Shown: positions 15,788 to 24,903, numbered from the stretch's first letter. The stretch is 64,000 nt of DNA from Geothrix sp. SG200 (GCF_022808935.1 NZ_JAKZFR010000002.1:62001-126000), one strand, 5' to 3'. Notes: a model not told the origin generated them from the sequence alone. A program made the numbers and translations.

Positions 15788-17995
15788 TCAGGCTGGCGGG
15801 TAGTCCTTGGCCATTTCCCGGCCGGAGAGGACGCGCAAGGCACCCTTGGCTAGGGCGGCCATCTCGTTCTCGCCGGGGTAGACCTTCACGGGGCAGCCGA
15901 GGGCGGCGGTCAGGCGGGTCAGCTCCGCCACCAGCTTCGGGGAGCGGGCCATGCCGCCCGTGAGGAGGATGGCGTCGATGGAGGCGCCCTCGAAGGCGGG
16001 CGCCAGCGCCGTGATGGCCTTGGCGATCTGGTAGATCATGGCGTCATAGACCAGCGTGGCTTCGACGTCCCCGGCCTCCACCCGGCGCTCCACCTCGCGC
16101 ATGTCCGAGGTGCCCAGGAGGTCGATCATGCCGCCCCGGCCCTTGTTCTTGAGCTTCAGCTCACCCTTGGTGTACTTGCCGGAGAAGCAGAGGTCGATGA
16201 GCTGGCCCGCAGGCAGGGTGCCCGTGCGCTGGGGCGAGAAGGGCCCTTCTCCGTCCAGGCCGTTGTTCACGTCGATGTAGCGGCCCTTGCGGTGGGCGCC
16301 GACGGTGATGCCGCCTCCCATGTGGGCCACGATGACATTCACGCGCTCGTAGAAGGTCTCGTGCTCCTCGGCGTAGCGCCGGGCCGTGGCGATCTGGTTC
16401 AGCGCATGGCTGATCACGCGGCGGGGCAACTCCTTCAGGCCGGAGATCTTCACCTTGGGATCGGCCTCGTCCACCACCACCGGGTCCACGATGTAGGCCG
16501 GGGTGCCCGTGCCAGCCACCAGCTCGGCGGCGATGAGGGCTCCCAGGTTCGAGGCGTGTTCCCCGCGGGTTCCTTGTTTCAGGTCCTCCAGCATGGGAGG
16601 GCCCACCCGCCAGGTGCCGTGGGGAATGGGCCGCAGCAGGCCCCCCCGCCCGGCCACGGCGTCGAGGTCCGCAGGGGTGAAGCCCCGGTCCCGCAGGAAG
16701 CACAGGACCGCATCCTTGCGGAAGGCGAACTGCTCGGTGATGGGGTGGCCCTCGAAGGGCTTCAGCTCTTCGGCGGAATGCTGGAGCTCCTCCGTGAACC
16801 GCTCCTCATCGCCTTCGAAGATCGAGGTCTTGGTGGACGTCGATCCGGGGTTCAGCACCAGCACGCGATGGCGCCGGAAGAAGGTGTCCTTGGGCGTCCG
16901 CTTCCACTCGCCGTAGGCGTGCAGGCGCATGACGGAGGCCTTGACGGCCAGGCGGATGTCCTCGGGCGTGCAGTCCATGGGCAGGTCCACGCCCTGGAAC
17001 CAGAGGCCGAACATGACGGGGAACTTCTTGGCCTCCGGGAACCGCGTGGCGTAGAGGTGGTAGAGCAGGTTCCCCATGTCCAGGTTGGGGCACACGATCA
17101 CATTGGGGACGCCTTCCCAGGGCAGGCCGTCCGCATGGTACAGGTCCGCGGAGCGGCGCGAGAGGGCCACGCTGACCTTCACCTCCCCACGGATGTGGAT
17201 GCTGGCGTAGCGCGTGTGGTGGGCGATGCGTTCCGCGAGGATCTCCGGCACCAGCTCGGCGGCCTGCCGCACCAGCTCGGGCGACGGTCCCTCGTCGCTG
17301 CCGCGGTTGGAGTACGACACCATGGCACAGCGGATCTCCGGCAGCACCTCCTCGGGGATGAGGTCGCGGGCCACCGCGCAGGTGCCCACGGCCACTTCCG
17401 CCAGCGTGCGCGGCGTCATCGTCGCGTTCACGCCCACGTCGCCGAACACCACGATGTTGCGGGGGTAGACCTCCTCGGGATGCTCGTCCGGCAGCACGAA
17501 CACGCCCGCCTCGCAGGCGACGCTGCGTTGGGACAGGATGTCCACCATGGGGCGGAAGAAGGCCTTGGGTTCGTGGATGGCGCCGCCCACCACCATGTCG
17601 GCGTGCCCGAGCTTCACGGCCCAGATGCCGAAGCGGCCGGGCTCCCGGACCAGGTCCCGGGCCTCCGCGATCCCGATGGGCCGCTGGTGAGTCCTCCCGA
17701 ACTCCACGCAGGCCGCGGCGAAGGACTCCACCAGGTCCGGCCGGGAGGCGGGATCCACGAAGGCGCTCTCGGAGAGGGTGTAGGCCACCCGGTCCGCGCC
17801 CAGGTGCGCCAGCCGCTGGGCGGCCACGGCCCGGACCTCGGCCTCGGGCGCGAGGAAGACAGGGCGGATGAAGCGCCCGAGAAAACAGGCGGCTTCGAGG
17901 GTGCGGGGATCCAGGGCCTCCGGGAACATCACCGTGGGGCGGTTCCGGGGCACGGCCAGGAGACGACTGTCGAGGGACGCTTCGATGTCAAACAT
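15788..17995 (-). CDS. Phosphotransacylase-butyrate kinase fusion
   Basis: One 735-residue chain with two complete enzymes. Residues about 1-365 are a PTA/PTB domain (GGAIHEPKAFFRPMVDIL, CPNLDMGNLLYHLYATRFPE). Residues about 372-735 are a butyrate kinase: LVLNPGSTSTKTSIFEGDE, RGGLLRPIPHGTWRV, IVAHMGGGITVGAHRKGR, ILLTGGMARSPKLV and VYPGENEMAALAKGALRV. Together they would turn acyl-CoA into carboxylate plus ATP through an acyl-phosphate handed between domains. Start: ATG at 17993-17995, with GGAG 5 nt upstream; an ATG four codons earlier (18007) is possible. No frameshift is visible at the junction. Confidence 0.93.
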   Translation of the reverse strand: MFDIEASLDSRLLAVPRNRPTVMFPEALDPRTLEAACFLGRFIRPVFLAPEAEVRAVAAQRLAHLGADRVAYTLSESAFVDPASRPDLVESFAAACVEFGRTHQRPIGIAEARDLVREPGRFGIWAVKLGHADMVVGGAIHEPKAFFRPMVDILSQRSVACEAGVFVLPDEHPEEVYPRNIVVFGDVGVNATMTPRTLAEVAVGTCAVARDLIPEEVLPEIRCAMVSYSNRGSDEGPSPELVRQAAELVPEILAERIAHHTRYASIHIRGEVKVSVALSRRSADLYHADGLPWEGVPNVIVCPNLDMGNLLYHLYATRFPEAKKFPVMFGLWFQGVDLPMDCTPEDIRLAVKASVMRLHAYGEWKRTPKDTFFRRHRVLVLNPGSTSTKTSIFEGDEERFTEELQHSAEELKPFEGHPITEQFAFRKDAVLCFLRDRGFTPADLDAVAGRGGLLRPIPHGTWRVGPPMLEDLKQGTRGEHASNLGALIAAELVAGTGTPAYIVDPVVVDEADPKVKISGLKELPRRVISHALNQIATARRYAEEHETFYERVNVIVAHMGGGITVGAHRKGRYIDVNNGLDGEGPFSPQRTGTLPAGQLIDLCFSGKYTKGELKLKNKGRGGMIDLLGTSDMREVERRVEAGDVEATLVYDAMIYQIAKAITALAPAFEGASIDAILLTGGMARSPKLVAELTRLTAALGCPVKVYPGENEMAALAKGALRVLSGREMAKDYPPA

Positions 17996-18071
17996 GGGGC
18001 TCCGCATCGCTTGAAAAGCCTTGCAGCGCAGAGTCTAGCAGGCAGCGGATTCTATTTTGCCGATCCCGTGG

Positions 18072-18707
18072 TCACATATCCTGCGACCGGTCTGCGACTT
18101 GGGCCGACTCCACCCAGATCACCTCGCAGGAACCGTCCCCGGTATCCGTCCGGCTCAGGCTGCTCACCCAGTGCCAGCCGTCCTTCCCGTCCGCCCGCAC
18201 GAGCTGGCCCTTCAGGTGGACCAGCTGTCCCACCCGGGCCGCCTTCAGGCGCCGGGCGACACCTCCGTTCGCGGGGATCATGTGCATGTTGGCGCTGTGG
18301 CTGACGACCTGGGTTTCCGGGACGGGCATGCGCGCCGATCGCCAGAAGTACCAGCGGTCCCGCTGGTCGATGGTGAAGGCCTCCAGAATGCGCGAATCGG
18401 ACATGGGGCCCCACCCCAGGGCCAGGTCCACGGGCGACAGCTCCGCCGCCCGATCGAAGCGGTAGCGCTCCTTGCCCAGGATGCGCGCATGGATATCGAA
18501 GGCGGCGAGCGGCGTGATGGTGTGGTTCTTGAAGGTCCAGGTCGCCGTCGATTCCGGAGGTTCCTGGACCGGTTCCTCCGGCGCGAGAGCGCCGGCAGGC
18601 TGGGATACGGCCCGCTGGTCCCACCACAGGAACGCGGCGACCAGGACCAGGCCAGCCATGACCAGGCCTGCCCGGCGCTCACGCCACCTCTCGAGCCATG
18701 CATCCAT
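18072..18707 (-). CDS. Membrane-anchored conserved protein of unknown function
   Basis: A 211-residue protein with a cytoplasmic basic N-terminus, one membrane helix (about residues 14-30), a Pro/Glu-rich linker and a soluble periplasmic domain. The core, LALGWGPMSDSRILEAFTID, then RWYFWRSARMPVPE and HSANMHMIPANGGVARRLKA, resembles conserved hypothetical proteins I have seen in proteobacteria, but I know of no function. The last part (VGQLVHLKGQLVRADGKDG) has an OB-fold-like beta pattern. It stands alone between the fused kinase gene and the Omp85-like gene, all on the minus strand. Confidence 0.75.
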   Translation of the reverse strand: MDAWLERWRERRAGLVMAGLVLVAAFLWWDQRAVSQPAGALAPEEPVQEPPESTATWTFKNHTITPLAAFDIHARILGKERYRFDRAAELSPVDLALGWGPMSDSRILEAFTIDQRDRWYFWRSARMPVPETQVVSHSANMHMIPANGGVARRLKAARVGQLVHLKGQLVRADGKDGWHWVSSLSRTDTGDGSCEVIWVESAQVADRSQDM

Positions 18708-18745
18708 GGTCCAAGGCTACTCTGACCAGCCGCCCGGATCCTGGA

Positions 18746-20395
18746 TCAGAACTTCACGACATCCGTCGCGACGAACTGGTGGTGTTCCGTGCCCGGCTCC
18801 CGAACCAGCGGGTAGGCGATGGTCAGCAGGAACACCCGCCCGACCGAGCTCTTCAGGTTGCCCAGGCGCAGGCCACCGCCCACGTCCACGTAGGTGCGGC
18901 TCCAGCGCCCGGTGTCGGTCCGGTGGATGGCGCCGGCGTCCGCGTAGGCCACGAACCCGAGCCGCAGGATGCCGAGCCAGTCGTAGGAGGTGTTGACGCG
19001 CTCTTCGAGGGAGGCCATCCACCGGCGATCCCCCAGCAGCAGGTGGTTCCCGTACCCCCGCATCCCGTCCATCCCGCCCAGGTAGAGGTAGGACTCGGGC
19101 TCCGGCCGGCGGACTGCGTCCAGCTGCACATAGGCCGCCTGGGTCTGCGCCCGGAAACCCTGGTAGTAGGTGGTCAGGCTGAGCGTCGCGAGGGCGTCGC
19201 GCCAGCCCTCGGGCTCATGCCGGGTCGCCCCCTTGGCCCGGAGCAGGATGAGGGAACTTTCCCCCGGCGCCCATCCCTTGGAGGCGCTGACCCGGACGAA
19301 GGGCGAGTCGAGGTCGCTCCCCAGGCTCTTCAGATAAGAGCCCACACTGACACTCGCGGCCCACCCGAGGTTGTAGTCCTCGGAGTGGGTCATGCCCGCG
19401 AGGTCCCGGAACGTCCGGAACCGGTCCTCGAACAGGCTCCACGAGACGTGGAGGCCTCGCAGCCGGCGATCTGTCAACGAGGGAACGGGGAGGTTCCCGG
19501 CATCCAGAGTCTGGATCGGGCCGTACGCGGATCGGCTCAGGTCCAGCCCTCCGCCCAGCCGCACAGCCCGACCGTCCATCACCGCGGCGGCCATGGAGCC
19601 TTCGACCAGGAGGCCCTCCTGCCGGGAGGCGAAGGCGTAGGCGGTGCGCTCCTGGTTGTAGACCGACTGGATGGCGTCCGAGGACGAGGCCCTGAACGTC
19701 ATGGACCATGGTGTTTCCAGCCCCCGGTACGGCTTCGAGAGCTCGAGGTAGCGGGTCTTCCCGTCCGAGAGCACCTGATAGCGCGAATCCAGCGTCCATT
19801 GGGTTCCGAGGATCTGCCGGTCCAGGTACTGCATCGTCTCGATGGAGCGCTCGGGGGTGCGCTCGTGGGACAGGATCAAGTCTTTCCCGTAGCCCAGGAA
19901 GTTGGCCTCGTGGAGGGAGAACCCGAAATTCCGCTGCCCGCCCACCTGGGTGAAGCCCGCGCTGCCCTTCAAGGTCCAGGCATCCCGGGTGCGGACCACG
20001 GCCCTGACTGCCCCGGTCTCGTCCACCTGAGGGTCGATCTGGGCGTCCTTGAAGAACCGGAAGGTCCGCAGGTTCCGCTCGGCCTCATGGATCAGCCGGG
20101 CCTTCACGGGATCCCCCGGCTTGAAGGGGATCTCCCGGCGCACCACCTGCTCCCGCGTCTGGATGTGCAGGAAGTTCGCGGTACGACCGATCCAGTGGTT
20201 CTCGTGGGGAAGGGAGAGATCGAAGACATCCCCCACGCGGATGTCGATTCCTGCGATGCGGGCCTGTCGGGCCTCCAGCTCTTCCCAGGTGGGCGGCGCC
20301 TGGGCGCCGAGCGTGGTGCCGACCAGGAACCCCGCCAGGGCAGCCCTTCGGCAGAAGCGATCCGGACGTCGGCCCCTTTCCTGCGCGATGGACAT
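18746..20395 (-). CDS. Omp85/BamA-like outer-membrane beta-barrel protein
   Basis: A 549-residue exported protein. After a signal region (about residues 18-34) comes one POTRA-like domain (REIPFKPGDPVKARLIHEAERNLRTFRFF) and then a 16-strand-like barrel with alternating aromatic residues. The segment LGGMDGMRGYGNHLLLGDRR corresponds to the conserved RGF/RGY loop of Omp85 proteins, and the chain ends in phenylalanine (VVKF), the outer-membrane sorting signal. It has too few POTRA domains to be BamA itself, so a TamA- or patatin-barrel-like role is possible. ATG at 20393-20395 is preferred over a TTG two codons earlier. A 14-bp palindrome lies just upstream. Confidence 0.85.
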   Translation of the reverse strand: MSIAQERGRRPDRFCRRAALAGFLVGTTLGAQAPPTWEELEARQARIAGIDIRVGDVFDLSLPHENHWIGRTANFLHIQTREQVVRREIPFKPGDPVKARLIHEAERNLRTFRFFKDAQIDPQVDETGAVRAVVRTRDAWTLKGSAGFTQVGGQRNFGFSLHEANFLGYGKDLILSHERTPERSIETMQYLDRQILGTQWTLDSRYQVLSDGKTRYLELSKPYRGLETPWSMTFRASSSDAIQSVYNQERTAYAFASRQEGLLVEGSMAAAVMDGRAVRLGGGLDLSRSAYGPIQTLDAGNLPVPSLTDRRLRGLHVSWSLFEDRFRTFRDLAGMTHSEDYNLGWAASVSVGSYLKSLGSDLDSPFVRVSASKGWAPGESSLILLRAKGATRHEPEGWRDALATLSLTTYYQGFRAQTQAAYVQLDAVRRPEPESYLYLGGMDGMRGYGNHLLLGDRRWMASLEERVNTSYDWLGILRLGFVAYADAGAIHRTDTGRWSRTYVDVGGGLRLGNLKSSVGRVFLLTIAYPLVREPGTEHHQFVATDVVKF

Positions 20396-20416
20396 GCCCA
20401 AAGCCTAGGCGAAATG

Positions 20417-20430
20417 GTGACGGCCGTCAC
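20417..20430. promoter_or_regulatory. 14-bp perfect palindrome upstream of the Omp85-like gene
   Basis: GTGACGGCCGTCAC, a perfect palindrome centred 28 bp upstream of the start codon at 20395 and between this gene and the divergent SPFH gene. It could be an operator for a dimeric repressor of either gene. No protein binding is known; chance is not excluded in DNA this GC-rich. Confidence 0.35.
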
Positions 20431-20606
20431 GGCGGATGGGCGGGATCCGCCTATGATTCGTGCCTTCGTATGGTTCTTTCCGCGCAGGATTCCAGTCATC
20501 CGCTCCTCCCGGAGCCGGGACGCAGGACCGCGGAAAGCTCCCCGAATCCGGGCGGGACGGCGCGCCGGAACGGTAACCTATCCCAAACCCGTCCCCTGGA
20601 GTCCTC

Positions 20607-22640
20607 ATGGACCTCACCTGGCTTTCTGCCAACCCCGGCCTGACCCTGCTGACCCTGCTCGCGATCACCTTCGCGGTGCTGCTCCTCAGCAAGTGGATCC
20701 GCTACATCCCGAACAACCGCGTGGGCATCGTGGAAAAGCTCATCAGCCGGAAGGGCTCGGTCAAGACCGGCCTCATCGCCCTCAGCGGCGAGGCCGGCTA
20801 CCAGCCCCAGCTCCTGCGCGGCGGCTGGCACCTGCTCACGCCCTTCCAGTACCGCATCCACAAGATGCCCCTGGTGACCATTCCCCAGGGCAAGATCGGC
20901 TACATCTTCGCCCGCGACGGCCACGACCTGCCGCCCTCCCAGGCCCTGGCCAGCAATGCCCACGGTGCCGACTTCCAGGATGTGGTGGCCTTCATTCAGG
21001 GCGGTGGCGAAAAGGGCCCCCAACGCCAGATCCTGCGCGAGGGCATCTACGCCATCAACCTGGCCCAGTTCGTGGTGCTCACCGAGGACCGGCTCTTCTA
21101 CCTGCCCCTGGATCCCGGCGAGTTGGACACCTTCCAGAAGATGAGCGCCATCATCACCGAGCGCGGCGGCTGGCGCCCCGTGATCATCAAGGGCACGGAC
21201 GACGCCGTGGGCATCGTGACCGTGCATGACGGCCCCAGCCTGGCCAGCGGCGAGATCATCGCCCCCACCGTGGGCGAGGACCCGCATCAGGCATCCAGCT
21301 ACCACAACAACTTCCAGGACGCGGACAAGTTCCTGGTGGCGGGCGGCCAGCGCGGGCGCCAGTACCAGGTGCTGGTGGAAGGCACCTACTACATCAACCG
21401 CCTCTTCGCCACGGTGGAGCTGATCCCCAAGACCGTGGTGGAGGTGGGCACCGTCGGCGTGGTGGTGAGCTACACCGGCGCCATCGGCGCCGACATCAGC
21501 GGCCAGGAATACCGCCACGGCGAGCTCGTGGCCAAGGGCAGCCGCGGCGTGTGGAGCGAGCCTCTGCTGCCCGGCAAGTACGCCTTCAACACCTACGCCG
21601 GCAAGGTGCTCATGGTGCCCACGACGAACTTCATCCTGAAGTGGTCCAAGGGCGAGGTGGGCAGCCACAAGTTCGACGAGAACCTGGCGGAGGTGAGCCT
21701 CATCACCAAGGACGCCTTCGAGCCCAGCCTGCCCCTCTCGGTGGTGGTGCACATCGACTACCGCAAGGCGCCCCTTGTCATCCAGCGCTTCGGCGACATC
21801 AAGAAGCTGGTGGAGCAGACGCTGGATCCCATGGTCAGTGCCTACTTCAAGAACATCGGCCAGACCCGCACCCTCATCCAGCTCATCCAGGACCGCAGCG
21901 CCATCCAGGAGCTGAGCGGCTCGCAGATGAAGGAGAAGTTCGCCCAGTACAACCTCGAACTGCAGGAGGTCCTCATCGGCACGCCCACCAGCGGGGCGCC
22001 CGGCGGGCAGATCGAGCAGATCCTCGTCCAGCTCCGCAGCCGCCAGATCGCCGACGAGCAGGTGGAGACCTACGGCCGCCAGCAGAGCGCCGCGGTGAAG
22101 GAGCGGGAGCTGCGCGAGGCCGAGGCCCGGGCCAAGCAGCAGACCCTGCTGACGGAATCTGCCATCGGCATCGAGGTGCAGAGCAACCAGGGCAAGGCCG
22201 ATTACGCCAAGGCCCAGCAGCAGGCCGCGCAGATCCAGACACTCGCCGGCGCCGAGGCGGAGAAGGTTCGCCTCATGGGCGAGGGCGAGGCCAAGCGCAT
22301 CAAGGTCATGGCCGAGGCCCAGGCCGAGCAGGCCGCCCGCGTGGGCATCGCCCAGGCCATGGCCATCGAGGAACAGGTCCGCGCCTACGGCGGACCCCAG
22401 TTCCAGCTGGTGCAGCAGGTCATGAGCCGTTTCGCCGAAGCCATCGAGAAGTCCCAGGTGGACGTGGTGCCCAAGATCCACATGGGCGGTGGAGAGAAGG
22501 GCGGCGGCAGCCTCATCGAGAGCCTGCTTGGCCTCCTGCTCAGCGAGAAGGCCGGCCAGCTCGCGGGCGTGGTGCCCACTGCGGCCAACCCCGAGGCCGA
22601 GGCCTTGAAATCAGCCCTGAGGCAGAACCTCACGAAATGA
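20607..22640 (+). CDS. Flotillin-like SPFH/Band 7 membrane scaffold protein
   Basis: A 677-residue protein with one N-terminal membrane helix (about residues 8-28), an SPFH region extending to about residue 450, and a long Ala/Glu/Lys-rich coiled coil (about 490-600: KERELREAEARAKQQ, GAEAEKVRLMGEGEAKRIKV) typical of flotillins. Flotillins oligomerise under membrane microdomains and stabilise membrane complexes. It is longer than YqiK/FloT because the SPFH part holds an insert (about residues 95-240). No NfeD-like partner gene is adjacent. Divergent from the Omp85-like gene across a 211-bp gap; it is followed by a TPR gene 85 bp downstream. Confidence 0.87.
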   Translation: MDLTWLSANPGLTLLTLLAITFAVLLLSKWIRYIPNNRVGIVEKLISRKGSVKTGLIALSGEAGYQPQLLRGGWHLLTPFQYRIHKMPLVTIPQGKIGYIFARDGHDLPPSQALASNAHGADFQDVVAFIQGGGEKGPQRQILREGIYAINLAQFVVLTEDRLFYLPLDPGELDTFQKMSAIITERGGWRPVIIKGTDDAVGIVTVHDGPSLASGEIIAPTVGEDPHQASSYHNNFQDADKFLVAGGQRGRQYQVLVEGTYYINRLFATVELIPKTVVEVGTVGVVVSYTGAIGADISGQEYRHGELVAKGSRGVWSEPLLPGKYAFNTYAGKVLMVPTTNFILKWSKGEVGSHKFDENLAEVSLITKDAFEPSLPLSVVVHIDYRKAPLVIQRFGDIKKLVEQTLDPMVSAYFKNIGQTRTLIQLIQDRSAIQELSGSQMKEKFAQYNLELQEVLIGTPTSGAPGGQIEQILVQLRSRQIADEQVETYGRQQSAAVKERELREAEARAKQQTLLTESAIGIEVQSNQGKADYAKAQQQAAQIQTLAGAEAEKVRLMGEGEAKRIKVMAEAQAEQAARVGIAQAMAIEEQVRAYGGPQFQLVQQVMSRFAEAIEKSQVDVVPKIHMGGGEKGGGSLIESLLGLLLSEKAGQLAGVVPTAANPEAEALKSALRQNLTK

Positions 22641-22725
22641 CCCATCCCGGGTTTCCAGGAGAAGGGGCGGCGATGCCGCCCCTTTCGCTGGTAGGTTTGG
22701 AGGATCAATTCCTACCTGTTTCCGG

Positions 22726-23571
22726 ATGCCCATGCTCGCGCTGCTCCTGCTGTCCCCCTTCGCCCAGGTCCAGTCCCAGGGACTCGCCATGCCCATGCCC
22801 GCCTCGGCGGAGGCTCTCTACAAGGCTGGCGACTGGGCCGGCCTCGCGGACTGGTTCGAGACCGTGCCGCCCGCCACCCGGGGAGCCCACTACGAGACAT
22901 GGATCCAGGCCCTCCAGCGGAGCCGGCGCTGGGAGCGCCTCGTGACGGTCTGCGAAGCGCTCCAACCGCAGCTGGAGGCCAAGTCCGGCCCCCGTCTGGG
23001 CATCTACCGCCTCTACCGGGCCCAGGCCCTGAGCCAGCTGGGCCGTCATGCCGAGGCCGCGGCCGCCCATGCCGAGAACGGCCGCCTGGGCTACCCAGAC
23101 GGCTTCTCCAACGCCTGCACCGAGGCGAGGCTGTCCCAGGACTGGAGTTCCCTGCTGGCCTACGCGACGGAGCTACTAGCCAGGAGGCCCGATCAGGCCC
23201 TCGGACTGGCCTGGAAAGGCGAAGCCCTCGCCCGGCTGGACCGGTTCCCCGAGGCCGAGCCGATCCTTCGCGAGGCCCTGGTGAAGGATCCGAAGATCGC
23301 CTACGCCTGGAACAACCTGGGCCGCTGCCTCAATGAGCGGAAGGCCTGGGGGGAGGCCTGTGAAGCCCTGGACCGGGCCCTGGCTTTGGATCCCGGCCAA
23401 CTTGAGGCCCTCTTCAACCGCGGCCGCGCCCGCTTCGAGCTGAAGCTCTACAAGGAGAGCCGGGACGACTTCCGCGCCGCACTGGCCCTGCGCCCGAACG
23501 ACCCGGTCATCGCCGAGAACCTGCGCCAGGCCGAGCGCTACGCAGCCCTGCCCGCACCCAAGTCGCGCTAG
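22726..23571 (+). CDS. TPR-repeat protein, probably exported
   Basis: A 281-residue protein of tetratricopeptide helices. The N-terminus (MPMLALLLLSPFAQVQSQG) reads as a signal peptide. TPR motifs are clear near residues 180-260: RPDQALGLAWKGEALARLDR, AYAWNNLGRCLNERKAW and ALFNRGRARFELKLYKESR. TPR proteins act as scaffolds for protein partners; nothing here shows which. The ribosome site is poor; ATG at 22726 or the ATG two codons later are both possible. It follows the SPFH gene in the same direction, so the two may be co-transcribed. Confidence 0.82.
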   Translation: MPMLALLLLSPFAQVQSQGLAMPMPASAEALYKAGDWAGLADWFETVPPATRGAHYETWIQALQRSRRWERLVTVCEALQPQLEAKSGPRLGIYRLYRAQALSQLGRHAEAAAAHAENGRLGYPDGFSNACTEARLSQDWSSLLAYATELLARRPDQALGLAWKGEALARLDRFPEAEPILREALVKDPKIAYAWNNLGRCLNERKAWGEACEALDRALALDPGQLEALFNRGRARFELKLYKESRDDFRAALALRPNDPVIAENLRQAERYAALPAPKSR

Positions 23572-23651
23572 GCCTGGGTCATTGCGAGGCATGCCAAGAC
23601 ACGCCCCTGCCTCCCCGGCCTTGACTTGTCCCGACCTTCCAGGGTGAGCCC

Positions 23652-24071
23652 ATGAAAAAGACAGACGCGAAGCAAGGCCAGTCGGCTTCGGAACTCATCT
23701 CTGGACGGATCGCCGAGCTCGGCAACTGGCGGGGGGAAACCCTCGATAGGATCCGCAGGCTCATCCGGGAGGCCGACCCGGACATCGTCGAGGAATGGAA
23801 ATGGATGGGTACGCCCGTCTGGTCGCACGATGGCATCATCTGCACGGGCGAATCGTACAAGAAGGCTGTGAAGCTCACCTTCATCAAGGGCGCGTCTCTG
23901 GAAGACCCGGACCATCTCTTCAACTCGAGCCTCGAAGGAAACGCGCGCCGCGCCATCGACATCCACGAGGGAGACGAGATCAACGCATCCGCCTTCAAGG
24001 CGCTCATTCGCCGAGCGGTCGTCCTCAACATCGCCGGCAAGCCGAAAACCACGAAAAAAGCGAAGCCATAG
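23652..24071 (+). CDS. DUF1801 domain protein
   Basis: A 139-residue protein of the DUF1801 (YdhG-like) family: LDRIRRLIREADPDIVEEWKW followed by MGTPVWSHDGIICTG and KKAVKLTFIKGASLEDP. These small proteins have an iron-chaperone/frataxin-like fold in structural databases, but no agreed function. The C-terminus is lysine-rich (GKPKTTKKAKP). ATG follows GGGTGAGCCC. It stands alone between the TPR gene and the aldolase gene. Confidence 0.88.
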   Translation: MKKTDAKQGQSASELISGRIAELGNWRGETLDRIRRLIREADPDIVEEWKWMGTPVWSHDGIICTGESYKKAVKLTFIKGASLEDPDHLFNSSLEGNARRAIDIHEGDEINASAFKALIRRAVVLNIAGKPKTTKKAKP

Positions 24072-24117
24072 GAGACCTCAGGCCAATTTCCGTTCTTCCT
24101 CAGGCGATAATCCCGTC

Positions 24118-24768
24118 ATGGACGCCAACGGCCCACTCCACGACCTCCTCGACGGCTGCCGCCGGCTCCATGCGGGCGGTCTCCTGGCGGCCTCAGACGG
24201 CAACCTCTCCGTGCGCCTGCCCAACGGCCTCATCGCCATGACGCCCAGCGGCGTCCCCAAGGCCAAGGTGCGCCTGGAGGACTTGGCCCACCTCACGCTG
24301 GATGGCGAGATCCTCTCGGGCCGTCCCAGCAGCGAGCGGGCCATGCACCTGGCCATCTACCGGGCGGTGCCGGAAGCGAAGGCGGTGGTCCACGCCCACC
24401 CGCCCACGGCCATCGCCTGGACCCTGGCCCGGCCTGAGCTGGCCGAACTCCCCTCCGACGGCCTGCCCGAGGTGATCCTCGCCGCGGGCCGCATCCCCAT
24501 CGTGCCCATGGCCATCCCCGGTACCGAGGCCATGGGTACGAACCTCCTGCCGTTCCTGCCCGGGCACCGCCTCATGATCCTGGCCCGCCATGGCGGCCTC
24601 TGCTGGGGCGAGCACCTGGACGAGGCCGTGGGCGGCCTCGAGCGCCTTGAGCAGGTCGCCCAGATCCTGTGGAAGGCCGAGGCCCTCGGCGGCGCCAAGC
24701 CGCTGGCTCCTTCCGAACTCGAAGGGCTCCGGGCCCTGCGCGCGAAGCTCGGGTCGAGGATCATTTGA
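24118..24768 (+). CDS. Class II aldolase/adducin-family enzyme next to mtnA
   Basis: A 216-residue zinc aldolase of the FucA/AraD/MtnB family. The zinc ligands are visible: His92 and His94 in VVHAHPP and His158 in ARHGGLCWG, with the catalytic Glu in PSSERAMHLAIY. The SDGNLSVR and TPSG phosphate-binding motifs are intact. Directly followed by mtnA, it should act on 5-methylthioribulose 1-phosphate or 5-deoxyribulose 1-phosphate. It could be the MtnB dehydratase or, more likely here because no mtnC/mtnD genes follow, the aldolase that splits these to DHAP and an aldehyde. A GATAAT hexamer 6 nt before ATG may drive a nearly leaderless transcript. Confidence 0.87.
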   Translation: MDANGPLHDLLDGCRRLHAGGLLAASDGNLSVRLPNGLIAMTPSGVPKAKVRLEDLAHLTLDGEILSGRPSSERAMHLAIYRAVPEAKAVVHAHPPTAIAWTLARPELAELPSDGLPEVILAAGRIPIVPMAIPGTEAMGTNLLPFLPGHRLMILARHGGLCWGEHLDEAVGGLERLEQVAQILWKAEALGGAKPLAPSELEGLRALRAKLGSRII

Positions 24769-24792
24769 ACTCGATTGGAACGACAACCGCCA

Positions 24793-24863
24793 ACCGCAGA
24801 GAGCGCGGAGAACGCAGAGGGGCTCTTGTTCATTTCTCTGCGCTCTCGGCGTTCTCTGCGGTG
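24793..24863. repeat. Inverted-repeat element with 'cgcagagag' words
   Basis: The left arm (24793-24821) is three tandem 9-bp words, cgcagagag, cgcggagaa and cgcagaggg. The right arm (24834-24862) is the near-exact inverse complement. The loop is about 12 bp. It lies between the aldolase gene and mtnA, in a gap of 135 bp, and would form a long hairpin in any aldolase-mtnA transcript. Confidence 0.75.
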
Positions 24864-24903
24864 AATCCACCTTTCATGCCCCCCGCCGGATTGAGAACTG
24901 CCC

